The notes: a model not told the origin generated them from the letters alone. Counted from the first letter of the stretch, positions 54,657 through 63,610 are shown. The stretch: 64,000 bases of DNA from Rhodospirillaceae bacterium (GCA_002720855.1 PBIN01000014.1:841619-905618); one strand, 5' to 3'. A program made the numbers and translations.

Positions 54657-57600
54657 GATCCATCTGGTGAAGCGTTTGTACAGAGTTCCCTAACAAGGTG
54701 GACCTGAATTTTTCCTGCCGGTGTTCTTGGAATGTGATCGACGAGCACGATCTGTCGAACGCGTTTATATCGAGCAACGTTATTGGCTGTGAATTCCAGA
54801 ATGTTTTCAATATCAGGATCGTTATTCTTGGAAACAATTGCCGCGATGGGCAATTCGCCCCATGTATCGTCTTCGATTCCGATAACAGCACAGTCTGTGA
54901 CGTCGGGGTGGGACTGCAACACTTCTTCCAATTCTCCAGGATAAATATTCATCCCACCGGACAAAATTATGTGTTTGGATCGCCCAACAAGCGAAAAATA
55001 ACCCTCGTGCTTTTCCGCAAGGTCACCCGTCCAGCCCCAATCTCCGGCAGTGGTCCCTGTTCTGAAGAACTCGGCCTCGGCGTCGGGGTCCTCAAGATAG
55101 CCAGTCATGAGTTGCGGGCCACGCATTGCGACTTCGCCGATCTCTCCGTTTGTTGCGGGAATTCCCGGTTCTTTGAAAATTTCAATTTCCAACCGTCCGC
55201 CCGGCTGGTTATAGCCGTCATAAACATCGACGCGATTTTCTTTGTTCTGTGCCGCCATATGGCCGGTCTCTGTAGAGCCATAGGCCCGCTCGCAGCTGAC
55301 CCATGGCATTGCAGCTTCGATCCGTTCAATGAGCGCTTTCGATAATGGCGCGCCGCCAAATACAATTCTCCGTAACGTGCGAAGCCGATCTGGCTCAAAA
55401 ATCGGATTATCCAATAGGGTCGCGAGTTGTGCGGGGAAAGCAAATATCGTCGTGATCTTGTGCTGTTCAGTAAGGGCCATAAAGAGTTCTGCATCCCATT
55501 TCGGGATGATGACCCCCGTACAGCCGGATAGAACAGCAGGCTGGAACCACGATGTAAGTCCGGCCGCATGGGAAAACGGAACGGAAAATCCACCGACTTC
55601 GTCTGGGGAAATTCTAAAATCCTCCAGCGCCGCCATTGCAGAAATCGCTCGCGCGCGTTGCGAGGAGAGAACAGCCTTTGGTTTGCCAGTTGTGCCACCG
55701 GTAAAAATCACCGTACCCGGATCTTCCGGATTTATTTCCATCTCGGGCGCATTGTCAGGGTAATTCGCAAAAGCTCCCCAGAACCCGGAAACATTTTTTG
55801 GTTCTTCGTCATCGATAAATACTTGTATCGGCGGTTCTTCAAAATCACTCTGAGCCGATTCGACCAGCTCCCGACATACCGCATCGATGATCATCATCGC
55901 TGGCATGGTCAGGTTGACAGCCAGAGCCAGATCCTTGGGAGTACAGCGTGTATGCAGATTTACCGAATGGCGGCCGGTACGCGCAGTCCCAAAATGAGCT
56001 ATGGCATATTCAGCGGAATTTTTCCCCATAATGCCAACCGGTCCTTCACGGTCAGCGAGCCTATCGACAACAAAATGTGCAAATCTGTTGGCTGCTTTAT
56101 CAAGTTCGGCAAAAGTCCATTGTCGATCGCCACAAATTAATCCTGTCTTGTCCGGATGCGCCTGAGCCGCGTAATCGAGAATTTCGCCAGTTGTCGAGAT
56201 ATTCTGCCCCGTTTCAAGTTGGCGATGGTTTGGATGCGAGAAGCTCAATTTTTTTTCGCCGGATTCATAACTTGGGATGTACGTCGCCGGTTTCTCTCCA
56301 CCGTTAGCCCTGCGGATGAGTGCTTCTTCGACAGTCTCGGCCTCCGCTGCATGCTTTAAACCCTGCTTGCGATCAAGGGGGAACGCTGCCATTAGATCTG
56401 GTGGCGGTAAGGTAGATGCCGGGTAATAGGCCATCTTTTGTTCCTTCGGAATTTTCTTCTTCGGGTCGATCATTGGCCGATTGGCTTCTTTTGCGGCTAC
56501 CGTGAAGTTTTTGGGATCATACTTGAACGATTTATCGCCCATTACCTCAAGGTCGAGCCACCACTTTTTGGCATCAATTGGATTGCCATAACCGAGAAAG
56601 TCGTCGAGCCAGATAGCAATGGGCTGCAGGACCGGTTTGAGCCACATAGCGTGAACGCCAAGCCAACTACCCAGCTGGTGCAGGATGGGCCCATCCAATG
56701 TCGTATCTTTGGTCAACGGGCAAATATGAATGCAGCGGCCGCATGAGGACCCCTTTAGGTTCGTGGCGCGGTAACTCGTGCAACGTTCCGTGTCGGGTTT
56801 CCAGGTCTCGTATCCGTTAAACATCACTTTGTCGCCATAGGGGATTGCCTGGCTAGGACATTCGCGGGCGCATTTCAGGCAACTGCCACAAAATTGCTGC
56901 AAACCGAAATCAATGGGCCTGTCGGGGACCAAGGGAATATCGGTTGTAAGCACAGCAGTCTTAAAGCGCATGCCGAGGAATGGGTTTAGCGCGCTTTCAC
57001 CAATCCGGCTTTGCTCGCCGAGGCCCGAAAGGAGCACCAGCGGTACATGAAGGACATGACTGTCGAGACTGGAATGCGCGCGGGCCGGATGTCCCATTTC
57101 GCGCAGCATCGCCGCAACGACGCCCACGATTTCGGCTCCCCTCAAATAGGATCGCATCGACTGCGCTCCAGAAATCCAGTCATTTCCTGAAGCGCCGAGA
57201 ACTGTTTCATGCCCCTGGTCAATTAAAACTGTAAGGGCATATTTATGATAGGGATCGATAGGCTGACCGCGCTTGTCATGCGAATACCAACAGTAATCGG
57301 GGATCTCACAAATTCCGGTAATAGCTGCTCCCATATAGTGGCAAAGCGCTTTTAGAGCCTTTGTATTCTCTTCTGCATCAGTGCTGTCAGCCGCCATTTG
57401 GCTTGCTGTTTGGCCTTCCTGCAATGTTTTGACGCCCCACATTGGGCGGACGATACCTTGGGCCACGGGCTGCTTTTGAGACCAGCGATTTGCTTGACCT
57501 TGGGCTTTCTTGCTGAGGTCGCCCAACGCGGTGCGAACGTAAAAGTTTGCCCGGCTTGGGACCCGCGGTACTTCGTCGTCGATAATCAGCGTTGTCGGAC

Positions 57601-58423
57601 GATCAATCCTTTTGAGGTCCTCAACAGGGTAGGGACCAAGATGGGAAGGCCTCCGCTTGCGCCGCCAACGTTCCAGGCCTGATACCGCGCCGCTCAGTCC
57701 AATTTGATAGCTGAGGTCGCGTCCGTCTCGGGTATCTGGGTGCAGTGGCTTGTCGCATTCGACGATATAATCTGTTGTTATGACGGCAACCGAAAATCGG
57801 CCATCAAGATATGGATTGACCAGCGCATCATCTTCCCGAATTGCCAGCCCGGCAAGAACAGTCAATTTGTCGAGATCGATATCCGTGGCGCCGGTCCAAT
57901 GGCATTTGGACTTGAAACCCATGCTGGAAATTTGACCGCTAATGCAGGTGGCGATTTCAGCGGCACGCAATGTCGACAACAGATGGGCATTGCCATCGAC
58001 CCAGCCCGCCGCCTTATTGTCAGAGTCTATTGGATCTGAATATTCCACCAATATGACAATGGCATGCGTTACTTCGCGGCCAGTACTGCCTAACCATGCC
58101 GAAGTCGGTATTTTAAAAATTCCCACTTGCGACGCATCGAGAAAATACCCGGCTCCTTTTATATCAGCGCTGCGTCTGGGTAGTTGGTCCGGTACAGGTG
58201 CCTTTTTAGAGAAAGGTTCCGGTTCCCGGAGTTCGTTATAGGCTTCGAGGTGTGCGCGTACGGCGGAGACCAAATATTTGCTACCACCTGTTGTTATCTC
58301 TTTCGGAGTGCGCGCGCGCCGATTGGCTTCTTCTTCAATGATCGATGGATCGCGACGTAACCCCTCAAGCGGGTACGGACCGAAATCAACGGGCCGGTTT
58401 TGCCGTTTTCTTCTGCTCAGCAT
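54653..58423 (-). CDS. Tandem reductive-dehalogenase-like protein fused to an AMP-forming acyl-CoA ligase
   Basis: The product is 1256 residues in one uninterrupted frame. Module 1 (about 1-245) and module 2 (about 258-640) are homologous, each opening with a GPYPxExL motif. Module 2 has the reductive-dehalogenase pattern GLGEQSRIGESALNPFLGMR, VLTTDIPLV, then two ferredoxin clusters: Cys512, 515, 518, 522, and Cys561, 564, 568 with probable Cys548. Module 1 lacks the cysteines. Residues 742-1250 are an acyl-CoA ligase with FTGGTTGKPK (from about 907), GWTGDLAEKHEGYF, and TPAGKIQ. There is no Tat signal. A cytoplasmic cobamide reductase linked to CoA activation is inferred. Confidence 0.85.
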   Translation of the reverse strand: MLSRRKRQNRPVDFGPYPLEGLRRDPSIIEEEANRRARTPKEITTGGSKYLVSAVRAHLEAYNELREPEPFSKKAPVPDQLPRRSADIKGAGYFLDASQVGIFKIPTSAWLGSTGREVTHAIVILVEYSDPIDSDNKAAGWVDGNAHLLSTLRAAEIATCISGQISSMGFKSKCHWTGATDIDLDKLTVLAGLAIREDDALVNPYLDGRFSVAVITTDYIVECDKPLHPDTRDGRDLSYQIGLSGAVSGLERWRRKRRPSHLGPYPVEDLKRIDRPTTLIIDDEVPRVPSRANFYVRTALGDLSKKAQGQANRWSQKQPVAQGIVRPMWGVKTLQEGQTASQMAADSTDAEENTKALKALCHYMGAAITGICEIPDYCWYSHDKRGQPIDPYHKYALTVLIDQGHETVLGASGNDWISGAQSMRSYLRGAEIVGVVAAMLREMGHPARAHSSLDSHVLHVPLVLLSGLGEQSRIGESALNPFLGMRFKTAVLTTDIPLVPDRPIDFGLQQFCGSCLKCARECPSQAIPYGDKVMFNGYETWKPDTERCTSYRATNLKGSSCGRCIHICPLTKDTTLDGPILHQLGSWLGVHAMWLKPVLQPIAIWLDDFLGYGNPIDAKKWWLDLEVMGDKSFKYDPKNFTVAAKEANRPMIDPKKKIPKEQKMAYYPASTLPPPDLMAAFPLDRKQGLKHAAEAETVEEALIRRANGGEKPATYIPSYESGEKKLSFSHPNHRQLETGQNISTTGEILDYAAQAHPDKTGLICGDRQWTFAELDKAANRFAHFVVDRLADREGPVGIMGKNSAEYAIAHFGTARTGRHSVNLHTRCTPKDLALAVNLTMPAMMIIDAVCRELVESAQSDFEEPPIQVFIDDEEPKNVSGFWGAFANYPDNAPEMEINPEDPGTVIFTGGTTGKPKAVLSSQRARAISAMAALEDFRISPDEVGGFSVPFSHAAGLTSWFQPAVLSGCTGVIIPKWDAELFMALTEQHKITTIFAFPAQLATLLDNPIFEPDRLRTLRRIVFGGAPLSKALIERIEAAMPWVSCERAYGSTETGHMAAQNKENRVDVYDGYNQPGGRLEIEIFKEPGIPATNGEIGEVAMRGPQLMTGYLEDPDAEAEFFRTGTTAGDWGWTGDLAEKHEGYFSLVGRSKHIILSGGMNIYPGELEEVLQSHPDVTDCAVIGIEDDTWGELPIAAIVSKNNDPDIENILEFTANNVARYKRVRQIVLVDHIPRTPAGKIQVHLVRELCTNASPDGS

Positions 58424-58482
58424 GGCTTGACCTTATGACAGTATTCCGCCTGCCTTATTTCAATATAAACACCTCACGTAAT

Positions 58483-58490
58483 TGATATCA
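58483..58490. promoter_or_regulatory. Possible operator palindrome upstream of the fusion gene
   Basis: TGATATCA is a perfect 8-bp palindrome in the AT-rich 100-base gap between the fusion gene and the glycosyltransferase. It lies about 60 bases upstream of the fusion start on the minus strand. It partly resembles half of an FNR/CRP-type box but the spacing is wrong, so it is only a candidate. Confidence 0.2.
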
Positions 58491-58524
58491 TATGTTACTA
58501 AAATGTCAACACGTCAAAGGCGTG

Positions 58525-59217
58525 TTACTTCCTCTTTCCGTAATAGAAACGGGCGAGCGTTTCCGGCTTAACGCCGAGATACCAAAGTGCATGAATGAAC
58601 AGCCATCCACATACAATAGAGACAGGGTGGCGGCCCTTAAACTTTCGAGATGATGTCAAAAGCGGTGGTTCCTGGATACAAATTGTCTGGCCGTATCTTT
58701 CCAACCGGCGTGTGAACTCAAAATCCTCCATCAATGGGATTGGTCGAATTGGGCCTATTTCTTCATAAATTGAGCGACGAACAAATACACCGGAATCGCC
58801 GTAATAAAGGCCCTGAGACCGTATCCATTTGTAGAAACCGATAAGCCATCGATCAAATCTGGTGTCACCGTCAAATAAAAGACGAAAGTTGCCGCCACAT
58901 ATCTCAGGACGGGACTTCAACTCAGTGCAAATGGCGGCTAACGCTCCGGCAGGAAGGTTGGTATCGGCATGTAGAAAAAACAGTATTTCACCGGTTGCCG
59001 CAGCTGCTCCATGGAACAGCTGATTTCCACGTCCCGTTGGGCATTCGATAAGTGTGACACCAAAATTTTGTACGGTCTCTACGGTGCCGTCTGTGCTGCC
59101 GCCATCCGCGATTATGACCTCTGTCGAGGTGCTATTGTCTATGACGGCGGCCAGAACATCACCGATCCGTTCTGCCTCATTTAATGTTGGAATGATTACA
59201 GATATTTGCGCTGGCAA
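58525..59217 (-). CDS. Family 2 glycosyltransferase, TIGR04283 type (second copy)
   Basis: The product is 230 residues and related to the protein at 30.5 kb: ISVIIPTLNEAERIGDVL, EVIIADGGSTDGT, ECPTGRGNQLFHGAAAATGEILFFLHADT and LMEDFEFTRRLERYG. The C-terminal part (CGWLFIHALWYLGVKPETLARFYYGKRK) is also like the first copy. Donor and acceptor are unknown. Here it lies downstream of a TerB-like gene, with no TIGR04282 partner, and upstream of the fusion gene on the same strand. Confidence 0.9.
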   Translation of the reverse strand: MPAQISVIIPTLNEAERIGDVLAAVIDNSTSTEVIIADGGSTDGTVETVQNFGVTLIECPTGRGNQLFHGAAAATGEILFFLHADTNLPAGALAAICTELKSRPEICGGNFRLLFDGDTRFDRWLIGFYKWIRSQGLYYGDSGVFVRRSIYEEIGPIRPIPLMEDFEFTRRLERYGQTICIQEPPLLTSSRKFKGRHPVSIVCGWLFIHALWYLGVKPETLARFYYGKRK

Positions 59218-59233
59218 GACAGTTCAACGCCTC

Positions 59234-59671
59234 TCATAGACCCGTTTCCGCGACGTCCAAGCCCACATTGACGCAAAGCTGCTCGACAGCGGTTTTTTCG
59301 CTTGCCGAGAAATCATCGTCGGATTTGCCGATTGCAACGCAAACCTTGATGAGCAAACGGGCGGCATGTTGATCATCTGCAATCTTACGTACGAGCCGGA
59401 GAATTTTTTCGCGAGCCGCGCCAGGGTCAGCGGTCAATGCTTCAGCGTGTTCTCTATAAAGATCAATCGCATCGTGCGGGTCATAGATATTTAGTTCATT
59501 AATAGCGGCCAGGGCCTGATCAAGCATATCCAGCTCAGCGATATTGATCTCGCCGTCGGCAGAGGCAACGAGTGCGCTCGCCGCCATCGTTGCCTCAAGA
59601 AATGAACGATTCCGAAATTTTTCAAGTTCTTTGGATAGCGCCGTGCGCGCCTGTTGAAAAAAACCAGTCAT
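59234..59671 (-). CDS. TerB-like (tellurite resistance TerB family) protein
   Basis: The product is 145 residues, all-helical. The TerB pattern is ATMAASALVASADGEINIAELDMLDQALAA, the acidic loop that may bind metal, with a second acidic motif in IGKSDDDFSASEKTAVEQL. TerB-fold proteins are found in stress and metal-resistance systems and as stand-alone regulators. No other ter gene is near, so tellurite resistance should not be assumed. It is divergent from the DUF454 gene. Confidence 0.85.
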   Translation of the reverse strand: MTGFFQQARTALSKELEKFRNRSFLEATMAASALVASADGEINIAELDMLDQALAAINELNIYDPHDAIDLYREHAEALTADPGAAREKILRLVRKIADDQHAARLLIKVCVAIGKSDDDFSASEKTAVEQLCVNVGLDVAETGL

Positions 59672-59722
59672 AAAATTTGCCCTCCCCTGAGAGGAAGTTT
59701 AGCACAATAGGAAGACTCGATA

Positions 59723-60172
59723 TTGTCAATCCAAGCTCACAGGGAATATGGTCGCTTTCACATGCCTGACCAGAGAAATGCCGAAGAATTTACTGGAAGC
59801 AGCCGTTTAGCCCGGCCCTGGCTTTTGTTGCTTGGGTGGGTTTGTGTTGGGCTGGGATTCGTTGGAATTTTTGTGCCAGGGTTGCCAACAACACCGTTCT
59901 TGCTAGTGGCATTGTGGGCGTTTTCAAAAACTTCGAAGCGTTTTCACGACTGGCTTTATAATCACCCGCGCCTGGGCCCTCCATTACGTAACTGGCGCGA
60001 ACACGGCGTTATCCCGGTCCGGGGAAAGGTCTTCGCCATTGCAACAATGGCCGTCAGTTTGTTCGTGATCATAGTTTTTATTGCATCTGATTGGGTGCTG
60101 CCCGCTATTGTCGGCGCCTGCCTTTTGCCTCCTGCTATTTTTATTCTGACCCGACCGAGCGAACCTCGGTAA
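59723..60172 (+). CDS. DUF454 (YbaN-like) inner-membrane protein
   Basis: The product is 149 residues from a TTG with AGGAAGA upstream, or 135 from the ATG at 59765. The family core is visible: LLLGWVCVGLGFVGIFVPGLPTTPFLLVALWAFSKTSKRFHDWL, and later NHPRLGPPLRNWREHGVIP, then two more membrane spans. The function is unknown, although these proteins are often near respiratory and heme genes. It precedes the GMC oxidoreductase by 52 bases on the same strand. Confidence 0.9.
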   Translation: MSIQAHREYGRFHMPDQRNAEEFTGSSRLARPWLLLLGWVCVGLGFVGIFVPGLPTTPFLLVALWAFSKTSKRFHDWLYNHPRLGPPLRNWREHGVIPVRGKVFAIATMAVSLFVIIVFIASDWVLPAIVGACLLPPAIFILTRPSEPR

Positions 60173-60224
60173 AGCTGCTCCTCCCTTTGCAAGATCGGTC
60201 TGGTTCTGGCATCTTCGCCACACT

Positions 60225-61925
60225 ATGAAATATGACTTTATAGTTGCTGGCGGCGGGTCAGCGGGTTGTGTTCTGGCGAGCCGGCTCTCCGAAATTTCGA
60301 CTAACAATGTGCTGTTGATCGAAGCTGGCAAGGACTTCAAGCCGGGGGCGGAACCGGCTGATATCAGGTCTTCCTACCCGATGGCAGCGTCCTTCAATCC
60401 AGCCTATCACTGGTCCAATTTAAAAGTTCGGCAGGCCGAAAACCGTTCTAACCAGCCTGGCGGTGAAACACCGTTGCGGTTTTTGGAACAGGCTCGTGTC
60501 GTTGGTGGTGGCTCTAGCATAAATGCACAAATGGCGAACCGTGGATCACCTGAAGATTACAATGAATGGGTGGATCTCGGCGCTGAAGGCTGGGGTTGGG
60601 ATGACGTGTTGCCATTTTTTAAAAAGCTTGAGTCCGATCAGGATTTTGATGGTGAACTCCACGGAAAAGATGGACCCATTACAATACGCCGCGTCAAAGA
60701 GCACCAATGGTGCGGGTTTTCACACATTGTAACCAAAGTTCTAGAAAACGCGGGTTTCCAGCGGCAGGATGACCAAAATGGTCCGTTCGTCGATGGTTAC
60801 TTTCCCACTTCGATTTCCAATCACCCGGATGACCACCGGCAATCGGCGGCGATGGGATACCTCAATCCCGATGTTCGCAAGCGCCCAAATTTGTATATCC
60901 GGTCGGAAACGCATGTCGAATCAATCGTGTTTGAGGGTGCCAAGGCCATCGGTGTCAGGGTCAACCAAAACGGTAAATCTGAGACAGTTTTTGCCAATGA
61001 AGTCATCATTTCATTAGGCGCTCTCCATACGCCGGCTGCATTGATGCGGTCGGGTATTGGCAGAGCTGCGCATCTGCGTGAATTAGGCGTTGAAGTGGTG
61101 GCAGACCGGGCCGGTGTCGGTATGAATTTAAATGAACATCCGACGATAGCGGTTTCGTCATATTTGCATTCTGGGGCTCGGCTCATGGAACTAAACAGAG
61201 GACATGCCCAGATTGCCTTCCGGTATAGTTCTGGCATCGAAGGATGCGGCGCTCAGGATATGTATGTTTCCGTTAGCGCAAAATCGGGTTGGCATGCTGT
61301 GGGCCAACGGCTTGGCTCTTTCCTGTTGTGGTGCAACAAGCCGTATTCGCGTGGCTCTGTCGCGCTAACATCTTCTGACCCGTTTGCCGAACCCGAAGTC
61401 GCTTTTGAAATGTTGTCTGATCGCCGGGATATGGAAAGGCTCAAAGATGCCATCAGGCGTCTGGCAGCATTGTTCGATGATCCGGAAATGAAAAATATCG
61501 CCACTGATCCCTTTCCATCAAACTATTCGGAAAGGGTACGCCGTATCGGTGCCGTCACGACGAAGAATAAGATACTGACGAATATCCTTGGTTTCCTGAT
61601 GGACGGGCCGAGGCCGCTCAGACGCGCCGCGATTCACGGATTTATCACTCAGGGAATAACGCTAAAGGGTCTGCTCGCCGACGAAGCAGCGATGGAGGAA
61701 TGGATTCGCGACGGTGTAACGGGTTGCTGGCATCCATCGGGAACCTGCCGAATGGGCCTGTCTGATGACCCGATGGCGGTGACCGACAATCAGGGCCGGG
61801 TCCTTGGTGTCCAGGGGTTGCGGGTGTGCGACGCGTCTATTTTCCCCTGTGTGCCACGGGCGAATACCAATATCCCGACGATCATGTGTGCGGAAAAAGT
61901 TTCGGACGCGATCAAGGCGGCATAG
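60225..61925 (+). CDS. GMC-family FAD-dependent oxidoreductase
   Basis: The product is 566 residues. The FAD-binding motif VAGGGSAGCVLASRLSE is at the N-terminus. The family segment LEQARVVGGGSSINAQMANRG comes next, and the C-terminal catalytic histidine lies in CWHPSGTCRMG with the partner asparagine in RANTNIPTIM. It oxidises an alcohol, perhaps an aromatic or aliphatic one, with a quinone or oxygen as acceptor. There is no signal peptide, so it is cytoplasmic. The UbiD-like gene follows 86 bases later. Confidence 0.94.
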   Translation: MKYDFIVAGGGSAGCVLASRLSEISTNNVLLIEAGKDFKPGAEPADIRSSYPMAASFNPAYHWSNLKVRQAENRSNQPGGETPLRFLEQARVVGGGSSINAQMANRGSPEDYNEWVDLGAEGWGWDDVLPFFKKLESDQDFDGELHGKDGPITIRRVKEHQWCGFSHIVTKVLENAGFQRQDDQNGPFVDGYFPTSISNHPDDHRQSAAMGYLNPDVRKRPNLYIRSETHVESIVFEGAKAIGVRVNQNGKSETVFANEVIISLGALHTPAALMRSGIGRAAHLRELGVEVVADRAGVGMNLNEHPTIAVSSYLHSGARLMELNRGHAQIAFRYSSGIEGCGAQDMYVSVSAKSGWHAVGQRLGSFLLWCNKPYSRGSVALTSSDPFAEPEVAFEMLSDRRDMERLKDAIRRLAALFDDPEMKNIATDPFPSNYSERVRRIGAVTTKNKILTNILGFLMDGPRPLRRAAIHGFITQGITLKGLLADEAAMEEWIRDGVTGCWHPSGTCRMGLSDDPMAVTDNQGRVLGVQGLRVCDASIFPCVPRANTNIPTIMCAEKVSDAIKAA

Positions 61926-62011
61926 CCTGCAGTTAACTGTCGCATGGTTGTTCGGCTTGAAGGCTGGTGCTACGTTCCCGCGCTATTACTTACCCAGACC
62001 GGAAGAGAAAA

Positions 62012-63610
62012 ATGTCCACCAGCTTTAGGCAGTTTGTCGAGGACCTCCGTACAGAAGGCCAGATTCGGGAAATCACAAAACCAACAGATATCCGACACAT
62101 TGCAGCACTAGTCGATCAATCGGAAACGGCGCTGATTTTTAGCAACGTCATTGGATATGACATGCCCGTTGTTTCCGGTTTGACAAACAGCCGTGACAGA
62201 CTGGCGATTGCTATGGGCTGTGATTTTGATGAAATCGAAGGTCGATTGCGCGAAGGCATAGATCGTCCTATCCCGCCGCGCATGGTTAACTCCGGTCCAG
62301 CACGGGAGATCGTTTTCGAGGGAGACGACGTAGATCTGTACAATTTACCCGTACCGTTGTTCTCGGTACGTGACGGCGGTCCGATGATGACCGCGGGAAT
62401 TACCCTTGCGGAGGATCCTGAACTTGGACTCAATGCCGGTATCTATCGGCTCTTGGTCAAAGATCGAAACACCACAGGGATTGATGTCGTAACGCCGAAC
62501 AATCTCCGAAAGCTTGCGGAAAAAGCCTTTGCCAAGGGTGAGCCCCTGCCGATCTCTGTCAATATCGGAACCCATCCGTCGGCATTGATTACTGGCTGTT
62601 TCAAAGCGGCAGCTGGTGTTGATGAAATTGCTATGGCAGGTGGCATGTTGGGTGAAGCGGTTGAATTAACACCATGTAAGACGGTCAGTACTCCTTGCAT
62701 CGCGGATGCCGAAATTGTTCTTGAAGCTGAACTTTTGCCGACTGGCTGGACCAAACCTGAAGGCCGGTTTGGAGAGTTTACCCGCCTGATGGGTGGGCTT
62801 CACTGGAACCCGCATGTACGCATCAAGGCGATTTCGATGCGTAAAAACCCCATGTATTACGCACTTCATATGCCATGGGAAAATATTTGGCCTAGTGGAC
62901 CTATCTATGAGGCCGCAGTTCGTCGCGCATTGCACGAAGCCGGTGTGTCGGTGACGGCAGTCAATATCACGCCGGGCGGCTGTTGCCATTGGCACGCCGT
63001 AATCGCCGTGAAGCCACTGCCCGGGGATGGTAAGAATGCAATTCTTGCAGCGCTGTCAGTAGCTGACATGAAACATGTTGTCGTTGTCGATGAGGATATC
63101 GACGTGTTCGACGGTATGGACGTCGAGTGGGCAATTGCCACACGTGTACAGGCCGACAAAGACGTTACCACCATTTCTGGAGCACGATCCAAGCCACTTG
63201 ACCCCAGCCTGACGATTGTCCCGGGCAAGATTCCGACGACAGCCAAGATGGGTATAGATGCGACCATCAGCGACGATTTGCCCCGTGAGCGTTTTGAGCG
63301 GATTACCTATGCTTACGCTGATGAGGTGGATTTGGACGACATGCTTGGTGACGGCCCGCCAAAAGAAGCAGCCCCTGAGATTTCAAACGAAGATGTTGCG
63401 GTACTGGCAGACAAGATTCGCGAAGCAATCACAAAAGAACCACTTTATTTTGCCCAGCTTGCGGAGCGTTTTTCGAGCGAAGGATTCCAGACGGTTGCGC
63501 GTGCTCTCGGAACAATCCATGAAGCAGAAGAGTTATGGCAGGATAAAGTCGGCAAATTCTGTCTTGCGGGGTCGGAGTTTGCCGCCGAGCCGCCGCAAAA
63601 GCGCGGCTAA
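62012..63610 (+). CDS. UbiD-family prenylated-FMN decarboxylase
   Basis: The product is about 532 residues from MSTSFRQFVEDLRTEGQIRE, with GGAAGAG upstream; an open frame from 61967 adds 15 residues. UbiD features include LYNLPVPLFSVRDGGPMMTAGITL, NAGIYRLLVKDRNTTGID and HWNPHVRIKA, with the EIVLEAELLPTGW segment holding active-site acidic residues. It decarboxylates or carboxylates aromatic or unsaturated acids with prenylated FMN, which requires UbiX; no ubiX is here. The C-terminal 80 residues extend beyond the core. Confidence 0.92.
   Translation: MSTSFRQFVEDLRTEGQIREITKPTDIRHIAALVDQSETALIFSNVIGYDMPVVSGLTNSRDRLAIAMGCDFDEIEGRLREGIDRPIPPRMVNSGPAREIVFEGDDVDLYNLPVPLFSVRDGGPMMTAGITLAEDPELGLNAGIYRLLVKDRNTTGIDVVTPNNLRKLAEKAFAKGEPLPISVNIGTHPSALITGCFKAAAGVDEIAMAGGMLGEAVELTPCKTVSTPCIADAEIVLEAELLPTGWTKPEGRFGEFTRLMGGLHWNPHVRIKAISMRKNPMYYALHMPWENIWPSGPIYEAAVRRALHEAGVSVTAVNITPGGCCHWHAVIAVKPLPGDGKNAILAALSVADMKHVVVVDEDIDVFDGMDVEWAIATRVQADKDVTTISGARSKPLDPSLTIVPGKIPTTAKMGIDATISDDLPRERFERITYAYADEVDLDDMLGDGPPKEAAPEISNEDVAVLADKIREAITKEPLYFAQLAERFSSEGFQTVARALGTIHEAEELWQDKVGKFCLAGSEFAAEPPQKRG

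Noticed and set aside
54653-58423. Fusion considered as an artefact of two adjacent genes joined by a sequencing error
   Set aside because: A proline- and lysine-containing linker runs in frame from the iron-sulfur domain into the ligase for about 170 residues with no internal start, ribosome site or frame jump. Read-level evidence would still be needed to be certain.
58483-58490. TGATATCA considered as a CprK/FNR-type dehalobox
   Set aside because: The half-sites are contiguous instead of separated by four bases, and the window shows no such regulator gene. Kept only as a weak candidate operator.
59234-59671. TerB-like gene considered as evidence of a tellurite-resistance operon
   Set aside because: No terA, terC, terD or terZ gene is nearby. 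Isolated TerB-fold proteins are common and have other roles.
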